Below the pieces are notes generated by a model. The model was not told the DNA's origin, made no database searches, and saw only the letters and a list, made by a program, of their open reading frames with translations. 64,000 bases of DNA from Haloferax massiliensis (GTDB lineage Archaea > Halobacteriota > Halobacteria > Halobacteriales > Haloferacaceae), in the NCBI RefSeq assembly GCF_001368915.1, contig NZ_CSTE01000003.1, positions 62,001 to 126,000 on the forward strand. Direction: 5' to 3'. A program made the translations under genes and the position numbers. Below, piece after piece: positions 1 to 9,666 of this stretch. The stretch's first letter is position 1; each line of letters begins with the position of its first letter.

Positions 1-447
1 CGCGGGACGCGCTCGGAGACGACGTTCGTCGGCGAGCACTTCTCGTACCCGCTCGACGAAGACGTGATGGAGTCCGTCGGCGCCCGCGAGGACCTCGTCT
101 TGGGGATTCGCCCCGAAGACATCGCGGTCGTTGACGCGACGACCGACGACACCGCCGACGACACCGCCGACGACACCGCGCTCGGCGACCACGAACTCCG
201 GATGGACGTGACCGTCGTGGAACCCCACGGCGACCAGAACGTCCTCCACCTCTCGCACCCGGACCAACCCTCCGCCGACGACGCCCTGCAGGCGGTCACG
301 GAGGGGATGCACCTCGTCACGCGGGGCGACCGCGTCACGGTGACGATTCCGCCGGACAAGATTCACGTGTTCGACGCGGAGACCGGAACCGCGGTGCACA
401 ACCGCCGCTACGACCAGGAAGCCGACCGCACGCAACTCGAACAGTAG
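1..447 (+). CDS. xacJ: Sugar ABC transporter ATP-binding protein, C-terminal part (XacJ-like)
   Basis: The reading frame is open from base 1, so the gene starts upstream of the window; only the end is present. What is visible is the C-terminal TOBE-type region of a MalK/UgpC-class ATPase, with the phrase LGIRPEDIAVVD, a typical element of this family, and a second half resembling the same region of the next gene. The ATPase core is missing here. The stop lies 2 bp before the start of the second ATPase gene, so the two are co-transcribed. In Haloferax two such ATPases (XacJ, XacK) serve one pentose importer; the assignment rests on the xacD/xacF/xacR neighbours. A short Asp-Asp-Thr-Ala repeat sits between the two halves of the domain. 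Confidence 0.8.
   Translation, partial: RGTRSETTFVGEHFSYPLDEDVMESVGAREDLVLGIRPEDIAVVDATTDDTADDTADDTALGDHELRMDVTVVEPHGDQNVLHLSHPDQPSADDALQAVTEGMHLVTRGDRVTVTIPPDKIHVFDAETGTAVHNRRYDQEADRTQLEQ
145..180 (+). repeat. Three tandem 12-bp repeats inside xacJ
   Basis: The unit gacgacaccgcc occurs three times in succession (last copy with one change). It encodes Asp-Asp-Thr-Ala units in the linker of the C-terminal domain and keeps the reading frame, so it is probably a slippage expansion of a surface loop. Confidence 0.85.
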
Positions 448-449
448 CC

Positions 450-1601
450 ATGGCACGATTAACACTCGACGACGTGACGAAGGTGTACACTGACGACGGC
501 GGCGGCGACATCGTCGCCGTCGAAGACCTCTCGCTCGACATCGACGACGGGGAGTTCCTCGTGCTCGTCGGTCCCTCGGGGTGCGGGAAGTCGACGACGC
601 TCCGGATGATGGCGGGCCTCGAAACCGTCACCGAGGGCGAGCTCAGACTCGAAGAGCGCGTCCTCAACGACGTGTCCGCGCAGGACCGGGACATCGCGAT
701 GGTGTTCCAGTCGTACGCGCTGTACCCGCACAAGAGCGTCCGCGGGAACATGTCGTTCGGTCTCGAAGAGTCGACCGACCTCCCTGACGACGAGATACGT
801 CAGCGGGTCGAAGAGACGACCGATATGCTCGGCATCTCGGACCTGCTCGACCGCAAGCCCGGACAGCTTTCGGGCGGCCAGCAACAGCGGGTCGCGCTGG
901 GGCGGGCCATCGTCCGTGACCCGGAAGTGTTCCTGATGGACGAGCCGCTGTCCAACTTGGACGCCAAACTCCGGGCGGAGATGCGGACCGAACTCCAGCG
1001 CCTGCAAGGGGAACTCGGTGTCACGACCGTCTACGTCACCCACGACCAGACCGAGGCGATGACGATGGGCGACCGCGTCGCCGTCCTCGACGACGGCGAA
1101 CTCCAGCAGGTCGGCACGCCGCTGGACTGCTACCACCGCCCGAACAACCTGTTCGTCGCGGGCTTCATCGGCGAACCGTCGATGAACTTCTTCGACGGGT
1201 CACTGGAAGGCGACACCTTCGGCGGCGACGGCTTCGACTACCCGCTTTCGGGCGCGACCAGAGACCAACTCGGCGACGTGAGCTCCCTCACACTCGGTAT
1301 CCGGCCCGAGGACGTCGCGGTCGGAGACCAGCGGTCGAGCGGCCGAACGTTCGACGCCGAGGTCGTCGTCGTCGAGCCGCAGGGGAACGAGAACACCGTC
1401 CACCTGCGGTTCGTCGGCGGGGGCGAGGGGACCCAGTTCACCGCCACCACGACCGGCAAGTCGAGAGTCGAAGCGGGCGACCGCACGACCGTCTCGTTCC
1501 CCGAAGACGCGGTTCACCTGTTCGACGGGGAGACCGGCGACGCGCTGAAGAACCGAGAGCTCCCGTCGAACCGCGCCATCGGCGCGTTCGTCTCGGACTG
1601 A
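450..1601 (+). CDS. xacK: Sugar ABC transporter ATP-binding protein (XacK-like)
   Basis: A 383-residue ATPase of the MalK/UgpC class that would power pentose uptake at the cytoplasmic face of the membrane. Visible motifs are Walker A GPSGCGKST (about residues 41-49), the Q-loop VFQSYALYPH, signature LSGGQQQR, Walker B VFLMDEPLSNLDA and the switch VTHDQTEAMTM, followed by a C-terminal TOBE region with LGIRPEDVAVGD. Length is normal for the class. It follows the partial xacJ gene by 2 bp. The permeases and binding protein are presumably upstream of the window. Substrate (xylose/arabinose) is inferred from the adjacent pentose oxidation genes and from the known Haloferax xac locus. Confidence 0.85.
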   Translation: MARLTLDDVTKVYTDDGGGDIVAVEDLSLDIDDGEFLVLVGPSGCGKSTTLRMMAGLETVTEGELRLEERVLNDVSAQDRDIAMVFQSYALYPHKSVRGNMSFGLEESTDLPDDEIRQRVEETTDMLGISDLLDRKPGQLSGGQQQRVALGRAIVRDPEVFLMDEPLSNLDAKLRAEMRTELQRLQGELGVTTVYVTHDQTEAMTMGDRVAVLDDGELQQVGTPLDCYHRPNNLFVAGFIGEPSMNFFDGSLEGDTFGGDGFDYPLSGATRDQLGDVSSLTLGIRPEDVAVGDQRSSGRTFDAEVVVVEPQGNENTVHLRFVGGGEGTQFTATTTGKSRVEAGDRTTVSFPEDAVHLFDGETGDALKNRELPSNRAIGAFVSD

Positions 1602-1869
1602 CCGGTCACCGCTTTCTGCGCTTTCTGTTTCTCGTCCGCGGTTCGCGCGCCGTTCTCAGCCGTCGAGCTATCCGCGTCGGCGTAGCGACTGTCTCCGCGA
1701 ATCGCGTCGCTCCGGTATCGAACTCCAGCGAGTGAAAAGGCGGCCGCGACGGCGCGCCGCGAGCCGAGAGACGCTCACTTCTCTCGTCCGCGGTGGTGCG
1801 TCCGGGTTATGGGTGTTGCATGTCAGGTTGATGCGGCCGCCGTGGGACAGTCTCGTCCTCGGTGTCGGC

Positions 1870-3108
1870 TTACTCCTCGTCGAAGAGAGTCTCCCCTTCG
1901 ACCATGTGTTCTCCGACGGCGTCGAGGTCGAGCGTCAGCCCGAGACCGGGCTTCTCGGGAATCTCCATCCGACCGTTCTGAATCAGGTCGTCCTCCTCGA
2001 CGAGGTCCTCCCACCAGCCGAGCTGGTAGGAGTGGTATTCGAGGGCAAGCGAGTTCGGGATGGCCGCAGCGACTTGTGCAGACGCCATCGTCCCGATGGG
2101 CGACGAGACGTTGTGCATCGCCACGGGGATGTAGTACATGTCCGCGAGGTCGGCTATCTTCCGCGTCTCGCGCATGCCGCCGACGCGGGGCAGGTCGGGC
2201 GCGATGATGTCCACCGCCTGCGGTTCGAGCAGCGTCCGCTGGCCGAACTTCCGGTAGACGTTCTCGCCGACCGCGATGGGCGTCGTCGTGGACTGCGTCA
2301 CGAGCTTCTGTACGTCGTGGTTCTCCGGCGGGACGGGGTCTTCGAGCCACCACACGTCGTAGTCTTCCAGCTCGGCGGCGAGGCGCTTTGCGCTCCCGCC
2401 CGTAAAGGACCAGTGGCAGTCGAACGCCACGTCCGCGCGGTCGCCGACGGCTTCGGTGACGGCTTCGACGATTTCGACCTTGTGGTCGATTTCGGGGTTG
2501 CGGAGGTGGCGGTTCGCGCGGTCCTTCTCGTGGCCCGAGGGCACGTCGAGGTCGAACTTGATGGCGTCGTAGCCGAGCTCCTCGACCACGCGGACGCCCT
2601 CCTCGGCGCAGGCCTGCGGGTTGGCCTCGTCTTCGGTGTGGAGGTCGCAGTAGACGCGCACCTCGTCGCGGTACTTCCCGCCGACGAGCTGATAGGCGGG
2701 CACGTCGAGGAGCTTTCCGGCGACGTCGTGGAGCGCGATTTCGATGCCCGAGATGGCGGAGATGACCTTGCCCGAGACGGAGCCCTCGCCGGACATCTTC
2801 TGGACGAGATGCTCGTACAGGCGGTCGATGTCGAGGGGGTTCTCGCCGACGAGGAACGGCTTCATCCGCTCGATGATGGCGGTGTCGCCGCCGCCCCAGT
2901 AGGCCTCGCCGGTACCGACGACGCCCGCGTCGGTGTAGACGCGGACGAGAATCCACGGGTAGTTCCCGTCGACCATCGTCGTCTGTACGTCCGTGATTTC
3001 GGCGTCGCGGACGCCACCTCGCGGATTCGTGATGTCCATCGTCTCCGCGGACAGGTCGCGCATCGTGTACTCCGCGTTCGGGTCGCTAAGCTTCGCTTGC
3101 TCAACCAT
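1870..3108 (-). CDS. xacD: Pentonate (xylonate/arabinonate) dehydratase, enolase superfamily
   Basis: A 412-residue member of the mandelate racemase/muconate lactonizing enzyme group. It should remove water from D-xylonate or L-arabinonate to give the 2-keto-3-deoxy acid in the oxidative, phosphate-free pentose pathway of haloarchaea. The sequence shows the Lys region AIKFDLDVP, metal ligand stretches VAFDCHW (Asp), WWLEDPVPPE (Glu) and AVGENVYR (Glu), and the late MHNVSSPIG loop. It is transcribed convergently with xacK and divergently from xacF, with 156 bp between the two starts. The N-terminus begins MVEQAKLSDP with no leader. Specificity is taken from the locus; related gluconate/galactonate dehydratases look similar. 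Confidence 0.85.
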   Translation of the reverse strand: MVEQAKLSDPNAEYTMRDLSAETMDITNPRGGVRDAEITDVQTTMVDGNYPWILVRVYTDAGVVGTGEAYWGGGDTAIIERMKPFLVGENPLDIDRLYEHLVQKMSGEGSVSGKVISAISGIEIALHDVAGKLLDVPAYQLVGGKYRDEVRVYCDLHTEDEANPQACAEEGVRVVEELGYDAIKFDLDVPSGHEKDRANRHLRNPEIDHKVEIVEAVTEAVGDRADVAFDCHWSFTGGSAKRLAAELEDYDVWWLEDPVPPENHDVQKLVTQSTTTPIAVGENVYRKFGQRTLLEPQAVDIIAPDLPRVGGMRETRKIADLADMYYIPVAMHNVSSPIGTMASAQVAAAIPNSLALEYHSYQLGWWEDLVEEDDLIQNGRMEIPEKPGLGLTLDLDAVGEHMVEGETLFDEE

Positions 3109-3264
3109 TGCGCACGTATATCTCGAAAGCCACTACAAAAGTGTGTGGGTCGGTAGTCCGTCGCTCACCCCGACGCGCGCTCCCGAACTCGCCCCGTCGT
3201 CGACAGCCAACAAATAGTGACAGCTTCGCAAGAGTTGTATGTCGGAAGACAGAACGTGTACCCG
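3109..3264. promoter_or_regulatory. Divergent promoter region xacD / xacF
   Basis: The 156 bp between two divergent pentose genes must carry both promoters. For xacD the TATA-like stretch ACTTTTGTAG lies about 29 bp before the start, and for xacF GTTGTATG lies about 27 bp before the ATG at 3265, as expected for leaderless haloarchaeal genes. The IclR-type regulator encoded nearby probably acts here; I do not identify its operator with confidence. Confidence 0.5.
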
Positions 3265-4713
3265 ATGACGGACCCTAGTAAAAACTACGTCAACGGTGAG
3301 TGGGTGACCTCGGAGACCGGCGAGACGACCGAGGTGACGAACCCCGCGAACCCGAGCGAAGTGGTCGCGGCGTATCAGCACTCGAACGAGAACGACGCCG
3401 CGGCGGCCGTCGACGCCGCCGTCGCGGCGGAAGACGAGTGGCGAAACACGCCCGGCCCCGAGCGCGGGCGCATCCTCCGCGAGGCGGGGACGCTCCTCGC
3501 CCAGCGGAAGGACGAACTGACGGAGATTCTCATCGCCGAGGAGGGGAAGGCGCGGCCCGAAGCGGCGGGCGAGGTACAGCGCGCCATCGACATCTTCCAC
3601 TACTTCTCGTCGAAGGCCGCCGACCTCGGCGGCACGAAGAAGGGTGCGAGCGGGCCGAACACGAACCTCTACACGCGACAGGAGCCGGTGGGTGTCGCGG
3701 CGCTCATCACGCCGTGGAACTACCCGATTGCGATTCCGGCGTGGAAGCTCGCCCCGGCGCTCGCCGCCGGCAACACCGTCGTCCTCAAGCCCGCCTCCAT
3801 CGCGCCCGGCGTCGTCATCGAAATCGCCCGCGCGCTCGACGAGGCCGGCCTCCCGGACGGCGTCCTCAACGTCGTCACCGGCCCCGGAAGCTCGGTCGGC
3901 ACCGAGTTCATCACCAACGAGGGCACGGACCTCGTCTCCTTCACCGGGAGCAGTCAGGTCGGCGAGATGGTCTACGAGCAGGCCACCGACGCCGGCAAGC
4001 GCGTCCAGACCGAACTCGGCGGGAAGAACCCGACGCTCGTCGCCGACTCGGCTGACCCCGCCGAGGCAGCCGATATCGTCGCCAACGGCGGGTTCGGAAC
4101 CACCGGCCAGTCGTGTACGGCCTGTTCCCGCGCCATCGTTCACGAGGACGTGTACGACGACTTCGTCGCCGAGCTCGTCGACCGCGCGGAATCGCTCGAC
4201 GTCGGTCCCGGCACCGACCACGAGATGGGCCCGCAGGTCAGCGAGTCCGAACTCTCCTCGACGCTCGAATACATCGACATCGCCGAGGGCGAGGGCGCGA
4301 CGCTCGCCGCTGGCGGCGGCGTCCCCGAGGGTGAGGAGGTCGAGACGGGCCACTTCGTGGAGCCGACGGTGTTCACCGACGTCGACCCCGACATGCGCAT
4401 CGCGCAGGAAGAGGTCTTCGGCCCGGTCATCGCCGTCATCGAAGTGAGCGACTTCGACGAAGGGCTGGAAGTCGCAAACGACGTCGAGTACGGCCTCTCG
4501 GCGAGCGTCGTCACCGACGACCACACCGAGGCGAACCGCTTCGTCGACGAGGCAGAAGCCGGCGTGGTGAAGGTCAACGACAAGACGACCGGTCTCGAAC
4601 TCCACGTTCCCTTCGGCGGGTTCAAGCGCTCTTCCTCCGAGACGTGGCGCGAACAGGGCGACGCCGGCCTCGACTTCTACACCATCGAGAAGACCGTCTA
4701 CGACAACTACTGA
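3265..4713 (+). CDS. xacF: Alpha-ketoglutarate semialdehyde dehydrogenase
   Basis: An NAD(P)-dependent aldehyde dehydrogenase of 482 residues. It should oxidise alpha-ketoglutarate semialdehyde to alpha-ketoglutarate, the last step of oxidative pentose degradation into the TCA cycle. Visible motifs are ITPWNYPIAIPAWK (cofactor site), FTGSSQVGEMV, the general-base region ELGGKNP, the nucleophile in GQSCTACSR, and EEVFGPVIAV. The open frame extends upstream to a GTG at 3217. The ATG at 3265 is preferred because it gives the usual family length, begins at the conserved KNYVNGEW segment and sits about 27 bp after a TATA-like element. Function is supported by the xac neighbours. Confidence 0.88.
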   Translation: MTDPSKNYVNGEWVTSETGETTEVTNPANPSEVVAAYQHSNENDAAAAVDAAVAAEDEWRNTPGPERGRILREAGTLLAQRKDELTEILIAEEGKARPEAAGEVQRAIDIFHYFSSKAADLGGTKKGASGPNTNLYTRQEPVGVAALITPWNYPIAIPAWKLAPALAAGNTVVLKPASIAPGVVIEIARALDEAGLPDGVLNVVTGPGSSVGTEFITNEGTDLVSFTGSSQVGEMVYEQATDAGKRVQTELGGKNPTLVADSADPAEAADIVANGGFGTTGQSCTACSRAIVHEDVYDDFVAELVDRAESLDVGPGTDHEMGPQVSESELSSTLEYIDIAEGEGATLAAGGGVPEGEEVETGHFVEPTVFTDVDPDMRIAQEEVFGPVIAVIEVSDFDEGLEVANDVEYGLSASVVTDDHTEANRFVDEAEAGVVKVNDKTTGLELHVPFGGFKRSSSETWREQGDAGLDFYTIEKTVYDNY

Positions 4714-5029
4714 GCTTCACCGGTCATCGAACCGGCCCCGCACCCGCCGTTTTCTCGGTTTTTCTTCTCTTCGGTGCTCGTCTCTCAAGGCACCTCTTTC
4801 TCTCTCGCTTGTTTCGTCCCACCCTGCCAGCACCACCTCAATACCGGCCTTCTGCCCGTCGCCAGCCGATTCTCTATGGCAGAACGCTCCTTCTCCGAAT
4901 TCGGGGCTTGAATTACACGCATAGCTGTGTAATAGAGGGCGCGGTTCACTAGCAAGAACTATGCTAACACGGTTATCCGTTGAAAATTCCGGTTGCTCGC
5001 GTCTCGTTCCGAGATAGCGAACGCGGGGT
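4714..5029. other. Intergenic region between convergent xacF and xacR
   Basis: No credible gene is seen in these 316 bp. The region is pyrimidine-rich on the plus strand just after xacF, as expected for archaeal transcription stops, and contains one inverted repeat at 4912-4933. Confidence 0.5.
4912..4933. repeat. Inverted repeat ATTACAC-N8-GTGTAAT
   Basis: Seven-base perfect arms (4912-4918 and 4927-4933) separated by eight bases, in the AT-rich part of the gap between convergent genes. It may be a shared terminator-side hairpin or a protein site; nothing decides between these. Confidence 0.5.
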
Positions 5030-5785
5030 TCAGTAGTTGATGTTGAGCTCGACGACGTTGGCCGCGCTCAGGACGCGTTCGGGGAGCGACCCGTGGAGGT
5101 CTTCGTCGCTGACTCGGCTGGCCGGGGCCGAGACGCTGATGGCCCCGAGGACTTCACCGGCCGAGGATTTGATAGGTGCCGCGAGACAGCGCAGCCCTTC
5201 GAGGCGCTCGCCGTCGTCGATGGCGTACCCCCGCTCGCGGACCCCTTCGAGCACCTGAAACAGTTCTTCCCGCGTGCCGATGCTCTTCGGCGTCTTCCGT
5301 TCGAGACCGTGACGCTCGATTATCTCGTCGACCCTCGACTCCGGGAGGTTCGCGAGAATCGCCTTCCCGAGGGCCGTCGTGTGCAGGTGCGTCCGCAGGC
5401 CCGCGTAGGTGTCGAGGTCGACGGCGTCGTCGCCTTTCGCCCGCATCAGGTAGACGCCCATCCCCTGTTCTTCGACGAGGAGGTTGGCGAGTTCGCCCGT
5501 GTCGGCGGCGAGCGATTTGACCTCTGGCTCGGCGACCTGATACACTTCCATCGACTTCCGACTGTGGCCGCCGACTTCGAGAAACTTCAAGCCGACGCGG
5601 TAGTCGTCGCCGTCCTTCAGGACGTAGCCGTGCTTCTGGAGTGTCGTCAGGTGGTTGTGGACCGCGCTCTTTCCCATGTCGAGGTCGCTGGCCAACTCCG
5701 TGACCCCGCACGGTCCCTTCTCCATCAACTCCTCGACGAGTGCGAGGGTCTTCTCAGTGGTTCGCACCGGATGCTTGGCGTCCAT
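5030..5785 (-). CDS. xacR: IclR-family transcriptional regulator of pentose genes
   Basis: A 251-residue regulator with an N-terminal winged helix-turn-helix (about residues 8-70, with [20 protein letters not shown]) and a C-terminal IclR effector-binding domain ending near [14 protein letters not shown]. In Haloferax the IclR-type protein of this locus activates the xac genes in response to pentose breakdown intermediates; this is known for the family member and inferred here from position. It is the last gene of the block and convergent with xacF. The start [13 protein letters not shown] is directly at the HTH domain, so no longer start is needed. Confidence 0.85.
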   Translation of the reverse strand: MDAKHPVRTTEKTLALVEELMEKGPCGVTELASDLDMGKSAVHNHLTTLQKHGYVLKDGDDYRVGLKFLEVGGHSRKSMEVYQVAEPEVKSLAADTGELANLLVEEQGMGVYLMRAKGDDAVDLDTYAGLRTHLHTTALGKAILANLPESRVDEIIERHGLERKTPKSIGTREELFQVLEGVRERGYAIDDGERLEGLRCLAAPIKSSAGEVLGAISVSAPASRVSDEDLHGSLPERVLSAANVVELNINY

Positions 5786-6445
5786 GATTATTCGTTATCG
5801 AGTACCCGATTAAATGTTCTGGTCGCGAGAACGAGATGCCGTGAGCGTAGAATGTCGCTCGATGCGAGGTCGGGTTCGTCACTCGCGGCCGATGTCGGCC
5901 TCCGCTTCGTGAACCCCATCTCGAAGGGCTGGTCGGCCGCCTCCCGGTATCCGCAGTCGCTCCGAGAACTCCAGCAGAGGCCCTACCACCTGTCCAGTGA
6001 CCGTCTCCCCCGACCTTCGACTGCTGTTCCCGTACTACACAATTCAGTATGCGGCGAATCTTCGGTTCTGTTCCTCGACGTGACCGGACTCCGTCCGTAA
6101 CTCGACAGGTCCTCGCCGAAACGGTACTGAATGTCTGCCCCCGTCTCTCGGTTACTTTCGGAAAAGATCCGAGAAAATCTGGTTCTCAGATAACTTTTGT
6201 GTAACCATTTCGATACATTCGCACTGCCGACGAAGTAGTTCCCGAGGACTGCCGATTCACCTTTCTACGCAACCAGATGTGTGTCCACTGGACACTATCT
6301 TCCGGGCCTCTCTGTCCCCACCGGCCAGTTTCACGCTCCACATCTCGATGTTCCGCGACGGAGACTAAAGGGGCGAGACCGCGCAACGGGGCTCGGCGGC
6401 GGGTGCGAACCGCCGTCGACGACGACGCGCCGGAACCCCGCCGGG
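5786..6445. other. Non-coding region between xacR and the siderophore operon
   Basis: These 660 bp separate the xacR start from the end of the siderophore operon. I find no gene with haloarchaeal codon use, no intact terminal repeats and no transposase. Immediately before xacR the sequence is AT-rich (5786-5815) and is the likely xacR promoter. The stretch 6140-6260 has a lower GC content and mixed stop codons in all frames, which could be a decayed gene or the 3' end of the siderophore transcript. Confidence 0.5.
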
Positions 6446-8284
6446 TCAGTCGTCCACCGTACCCGCCTGCTTCGCGTCGCTCGCTCGCTCGCCCGCGACT
6501 TCGGCGAGGGCGTTCGTCACCGTCCCGTGTTCGGAGGCGTGCGGACGACCGGGGGAGTCGTCGTAGCCGTAGTCGAAGATGCGGTTCCGGTTGAGACTGA
6601 GCTTCGTGAACTCCGGTCGGAGCACGTCGAACAGGTCGAACCGCGCTTGGAGTTCGGGGAACTGCGCCTGATAGTCCAGAACCGCGCGTCGCGCGTGCGT
6701 CCAGAACTCCCGCTCGGCGTAGTCTTCGTGTTCTTCGAGCACGTCGGCGACGTACCGGAGGACGCAGACGAACAGCCCGGAGAAGATGAACTGACAGAGC
6801 CCCTCCGGCGGCTCCTCTCGGAGCACGTCGTGCACCTCGTCGGGAAGCGATTCCAACTCCGGGAGCGACTGGTCGCTCACGTTCACGTCGTCCGCGAAGT
6901 CCTTGACCGCGAGTCGGGTGGGAACGCCGTCTTCGACGACGAGGATGGTGTTTTGGCCGTGCGGGGAGAACACCGTTCCGTAGCGGTAGAGGAAGTGCAA
7001 CAGCGGCGGCAGGACGGTGTCGAAGAACTCGCTCAGCCACTCGTCGAGGGTGAGCCCTGACTGTTCGACCAGCCGCGAGACGAAGGGTTCGCCCGCGCCG
7101 TCGACGTGCATCAGCGACGAGAGCGTAATCGCCCGCTCGTCGTCTTCGAGGAACGTGTAGATGGATTCCCGCCAGACCGCGCCCAGCAGTTCGTGGTACT
7201 GGTACGGCGAGCCGTCGATGTCGGTGAAGTCCGCGTGGTCGTAGTTGAGACCCGCAATCTCGCCGGGGAGAATCAACCCCCGTTCCTGCAGGAAGTCGTC
7301 TCGGTCGTAGATGCCCTTGATGTACTCGGTGACCGTCGGCGCGAGTTCGGTCCGCTCGCCGGGAAGCCCCCGCCAGACCAGCGTGTTGAGGATTCGCATC
7401 GGCACCTTCACGTGGTGTTTCTCGGCGTCGTCGACGTTGACGAAGGTCCGGACCGACTGTTGCGGGAGGTACTCGTCCGGCCCGTCACCGAGCGGGACGA
7501 TGTCGCCGGCCGCGATGTGGTCGGGAAACAGCGGAACGACGCTGTGTTCCCACTGCCAGTCGTGGACCGGCATGAAGAAGTAGGCGTCCGGGTCGTACCC
7601 CTTCGCGTCGAGCCGGTCGCGGAACTGGTCGTAGTGGTCGCCGAGTTCGCCGCGGACGAGCGAGTCGTGGTCGACCTCCTCGGTCCCGACGAACGTCGCG
7701 TGTTCCTTGCGGACTGCCGCCCACGAGAGCGTCACCGGTTCTTTGCGTTCGGGCGCGTACTGCTTGTAATCGTCGTACCCCCAGCCGAGTCGCCCCTTGT
7801 TGTACGTAATCCACGGGTGGCCCTCCATCTCGCCTTCGAGACGGGCGTAATCGAGTTCCGTCGGGTCGAAGCCCTCTCGGTCCCGCTTCCGCGACTCGAT
7901 GTGGGCGTCCGCGAGCAGCGTCCGCTTGTACTCGCGGACGAGATTTCCCTCGGTGAGGCCGTCGAGGTCGGTCGTCTCGCCGAGGTCGCGCAGTAGTCGA
8001 AGCGGGTCGCCGAGCGGTTTCCACGGTCCGTCGGTCCGGCGCTCGACCGTGTCTCCGTAGACGTGGAGACTGTCCATCAGGCGGTCGGCGGCCTCGAACC
8101 GATAGCTCGTCTCGCCGAGGTCGAACCGGTAGACGTGGCGGTCGTCGCCGGCGTCGACCGTCCGCGGCTCGATTATCTCCTCGTAGGCGAACTCTTCGAG
8201 CATCTTCGTCAGGAGGCGGCGTTCGACCGTCTCCCAGACCTCCGGGTCCAGTGCGTCCTGCAGCGTGGTGTCGTTCGGATTCAT
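6446..8284 (-). CDS. iucC: NIS siderophore synthetase, IucC/RhbF type
   Basis: A 612-residue NRPS-independent siderophore synthetase, predicted to make the second ATP-dependent amide bond between a citryl intermediate and an N-hydroxylated, acylated diamine. Visible motifs are EGHPWITYNKGRLG (ATP/substrate region), KVPMRILNTLVWRG, and the C-terminal HGQNTILVVEDG followed by AVKDFADD. The open frame extends to 8464, but the ATG at 8284 begins a family-like N-terminus, and the longer form would overlap the monooxygenase gene. It is the sixth and last gene of the operon, 8 bp after the monooxygenase stop. Its first 17 bases are identical to those of the other synthetase in this operon. Confidence 0.88.
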   Translation of the reverse strand: MNPNDTTLQDALDPEVWETVERRLLTKMLEEFAYEEIIEPRTVDAGDDRHVYRFDLGETSYRFEAADRLMDSLHVYGDTVERRTDGPWKPLGDPLRLLRDLGETTDLDGLTEGNLVREYKRTLLADAHIESRKRDREGFDPTELDYARLEGEMEGHPWITYNKGRLGWGYDDYKQYAPERKEPVTLSWAAVRKEHATFVGTEEVDHDSLVRGELGDHYDQFRDRLDAKGYDPDAYFFMPVHDWQWEHSVVPLFPDHIAAGDIVPLGDGPDEYLPQQSVRTFVNVDDAEKHHVKVPMRILNTLVWRGLPGERTELAPTVTEYIKGIYDRDDFLQERGLILPGEIAGLNYDHADFTDIDGSPYQYHELLGAVWRESIYTFLEDDERAITLSSLMHVDGAGEPFVSRLVEQSGLTLDEWLSEFFDTVLPPLLHFLYRYGTVFSPHGQNTILVVEDGVPTRLAVKDFADDVNVSDQSLPELESLPDEVHDVLREEPPEGLCQFIFSGLFVCVLRYVADVLEEHEDYAEREFWTHARRAVLDYQAQFPELQARFDLFDVLRPEFTKLSLNRNRIFDYGYDDSPGRPHASEHGTVTNALAEVAGERASDAKQAGTVDD

Positions 8285-8292
8285 CGGTATCG

Positions 8293-9666
8293 TTAGTCGT
8301 CCTGCGTCGGCGTGGGTGGTGTCTCGCTTCCGCCCGCGCGGGTAGCGTTCGGTGCGTGTTCGAGGAACTGCGCCACCGAGAAGTCCTGAAAGACCGTGTC
8401 GCCGTCGTCGGGGTAGACCTCGCGGCCGACGAGTCGGTTGACGAACTTCGCGTTCCGGTAGCACCCGAGGCCGAGGTCCGGAACCCCGACGCCGTGGGTG
8501 TGGACCTCGGCGTTCTGGAGGAACACGTCACCCGGCACGTCGACCGCGAGCCGGTGGTCTTCGGTCACCTCGAACCGGTCCTTTTCGTCCCACTCGATGG
8601 CGTCTTCCATCGGTTCGAGGAACTCGGGAATCGGTCGTTCGTAGCCCGTGCCGAGAATCACGACCTCGCTCTCGTGGACGAACGACTCCTCGGCCTGCCA
8701 CTGGTGACAGTCGAGGGCGTACGCGTCGCCGACGGCCTCGATATCCCGGACCTCGGTCATCGCAAAGAGACCGACGTCGGGGTCGCGGTCACCGATGGAG
8801 CGCCGGTAGAGCAGGTCGTATACCTCGGCGCTCGTCTCCGGGTCGATTCCCTTGTACAGCAGGTCCTGATTCGGGATGAGGTCGTCTTTCACCGCCTGCG
8901 GGAGGTCGTAGACGTACCGCTCGTACTCGGGCGTGAAGTGCTGGAGGCCGAGCTTCGAGTACTCCATGGGGAAAAAGCCGTCAGACCGAGTCAGCCAATC
9001 CAGCCGGTAGCCGTGTTCTGGCTGGCGCTCCAAGAGGTCCCGAAACACCTCGGCCGCGCTCTGTCCGGACCCGACGACGGTGACCGTGTCCGCGTCCACG
9101 ACGCGCTCGCGGTTGTGCCGATACCGCGCCGTGTGGTGGACGTCTTCGCTCGGGTGTCCGCGGAGGTGCTCGGGGACGTTCGGCCGAGAGCCGATTCCGA
9201 GCGCGAGGTTGTCGGCGCGGTACTCGAAGCGGTCGCCGGTCTCCGGGTTCCGCGCGGTGACCGCGTAGTTCCCCTCGCGTTCGTCCCAGCGCACTTCGGT
9301 GACCTCGCGGCTGAACCGGCAGGCGTCGAGTCGGTCGACCACCCATCGGAGATAGTCGTTGTACTCTCGTCGGGGAATCTGGAACGTCTCGTAGAAGTAG
9401 AACTCGTAGATGCGGCCGGTCTCCCGCAGGTAGTTGAGGTAGCTGTGGGGACTCGTCGGGTCGGCCAGCGTCACGAGGTCCGCGAGGAACGGGACTTCCA
9501 GCGTCGTCCCCTCGATGAGCATCCCCTCGTGCCAGGCGAACTCGGCGTCTCGTTCGAGGAACGCCGCGTCCACGTCCTCGGGCGCGCCGTCGAGCAGGGC
9601 GGCCAGTCCGAGGTTGAACGGGCCGAGACCGATTCCGACCACGTCGTGGACGTGCGACTCGCTCAT
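8293..9666 (-). CDS. iucD: Diamine N-monooxygenase, IucD/RhbE type
   Basis: A 457-residue flavin-dependent N-hydroxylating monooxygenase. Visible are the FAD fold VVGIGLGPFNLGL near residue 10, the NADPH fold VTVVGSGQSAAEVF in the middle, and the late ILGTGYERP motif. In this operon the likely substrate is 1,3-diaminopropane made by the aminotransferase and decarboxylase rather than lysine; that is an inference from context, since the sequence alone resembles lysine N6-hydroxylases. Start ATG at 9666 overlaps the acetyltransferase stop (ATGA), indicating translational coupling. Confidence 0.88.
   Translation of the reverse strand: MSESHVHDVVGIGLGPFNLGLAALLDGAPEDVDAAFLERDAEFAWHEGMLIEGTTLEVPFLADLVTLADPTSPHSYLNYLRETGRIYEFYFYETFQIPRREYNDYLRWVVDRLDACRFSREVTEVRWDEREGNYAVTARNPETGDRFEYRADNLALGIGSRPNVPEHLRGHPSEDVHHTARYRHNRERVVDADTVTVVGSGQSAAEVFRDLLERQPEHGYRLDWLTRSDGFFPMEYSKLGLQHFTPEYERYVYDLPQAVKDDLIPNQDLLYKGIDPETSAEVYDLLYRRSIGDRDPDVGLFAMTEVRDIEAVGDAYALDCHQWQAEESFVHESEVVILGTGYERPIPEFLEPMEDAIEWDEKDRFEVTEDHRLAVDVPGDVFLQNAEVHTHGVGVPDLGLGCYRNAKFVNRLVGREVYPDDGDTVFQDFSVAQFLEHAPNATRAGGSETPPTPTQDD

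Noticed and set aside
6140..6445. Possible remnant of a transposase gene downstream of the siderophore operon
   Set aside because: Some short frames look protein-like, but I could not match any transposase motif, terminal repeat or target duplication.
8284..8464. Longer N-terminus of the IucC-type synthetase (start at 8464)
   Set aside because: It runs inside the monooxygenase gene and encodes Arg/Pro-rich sequence unlike the family.
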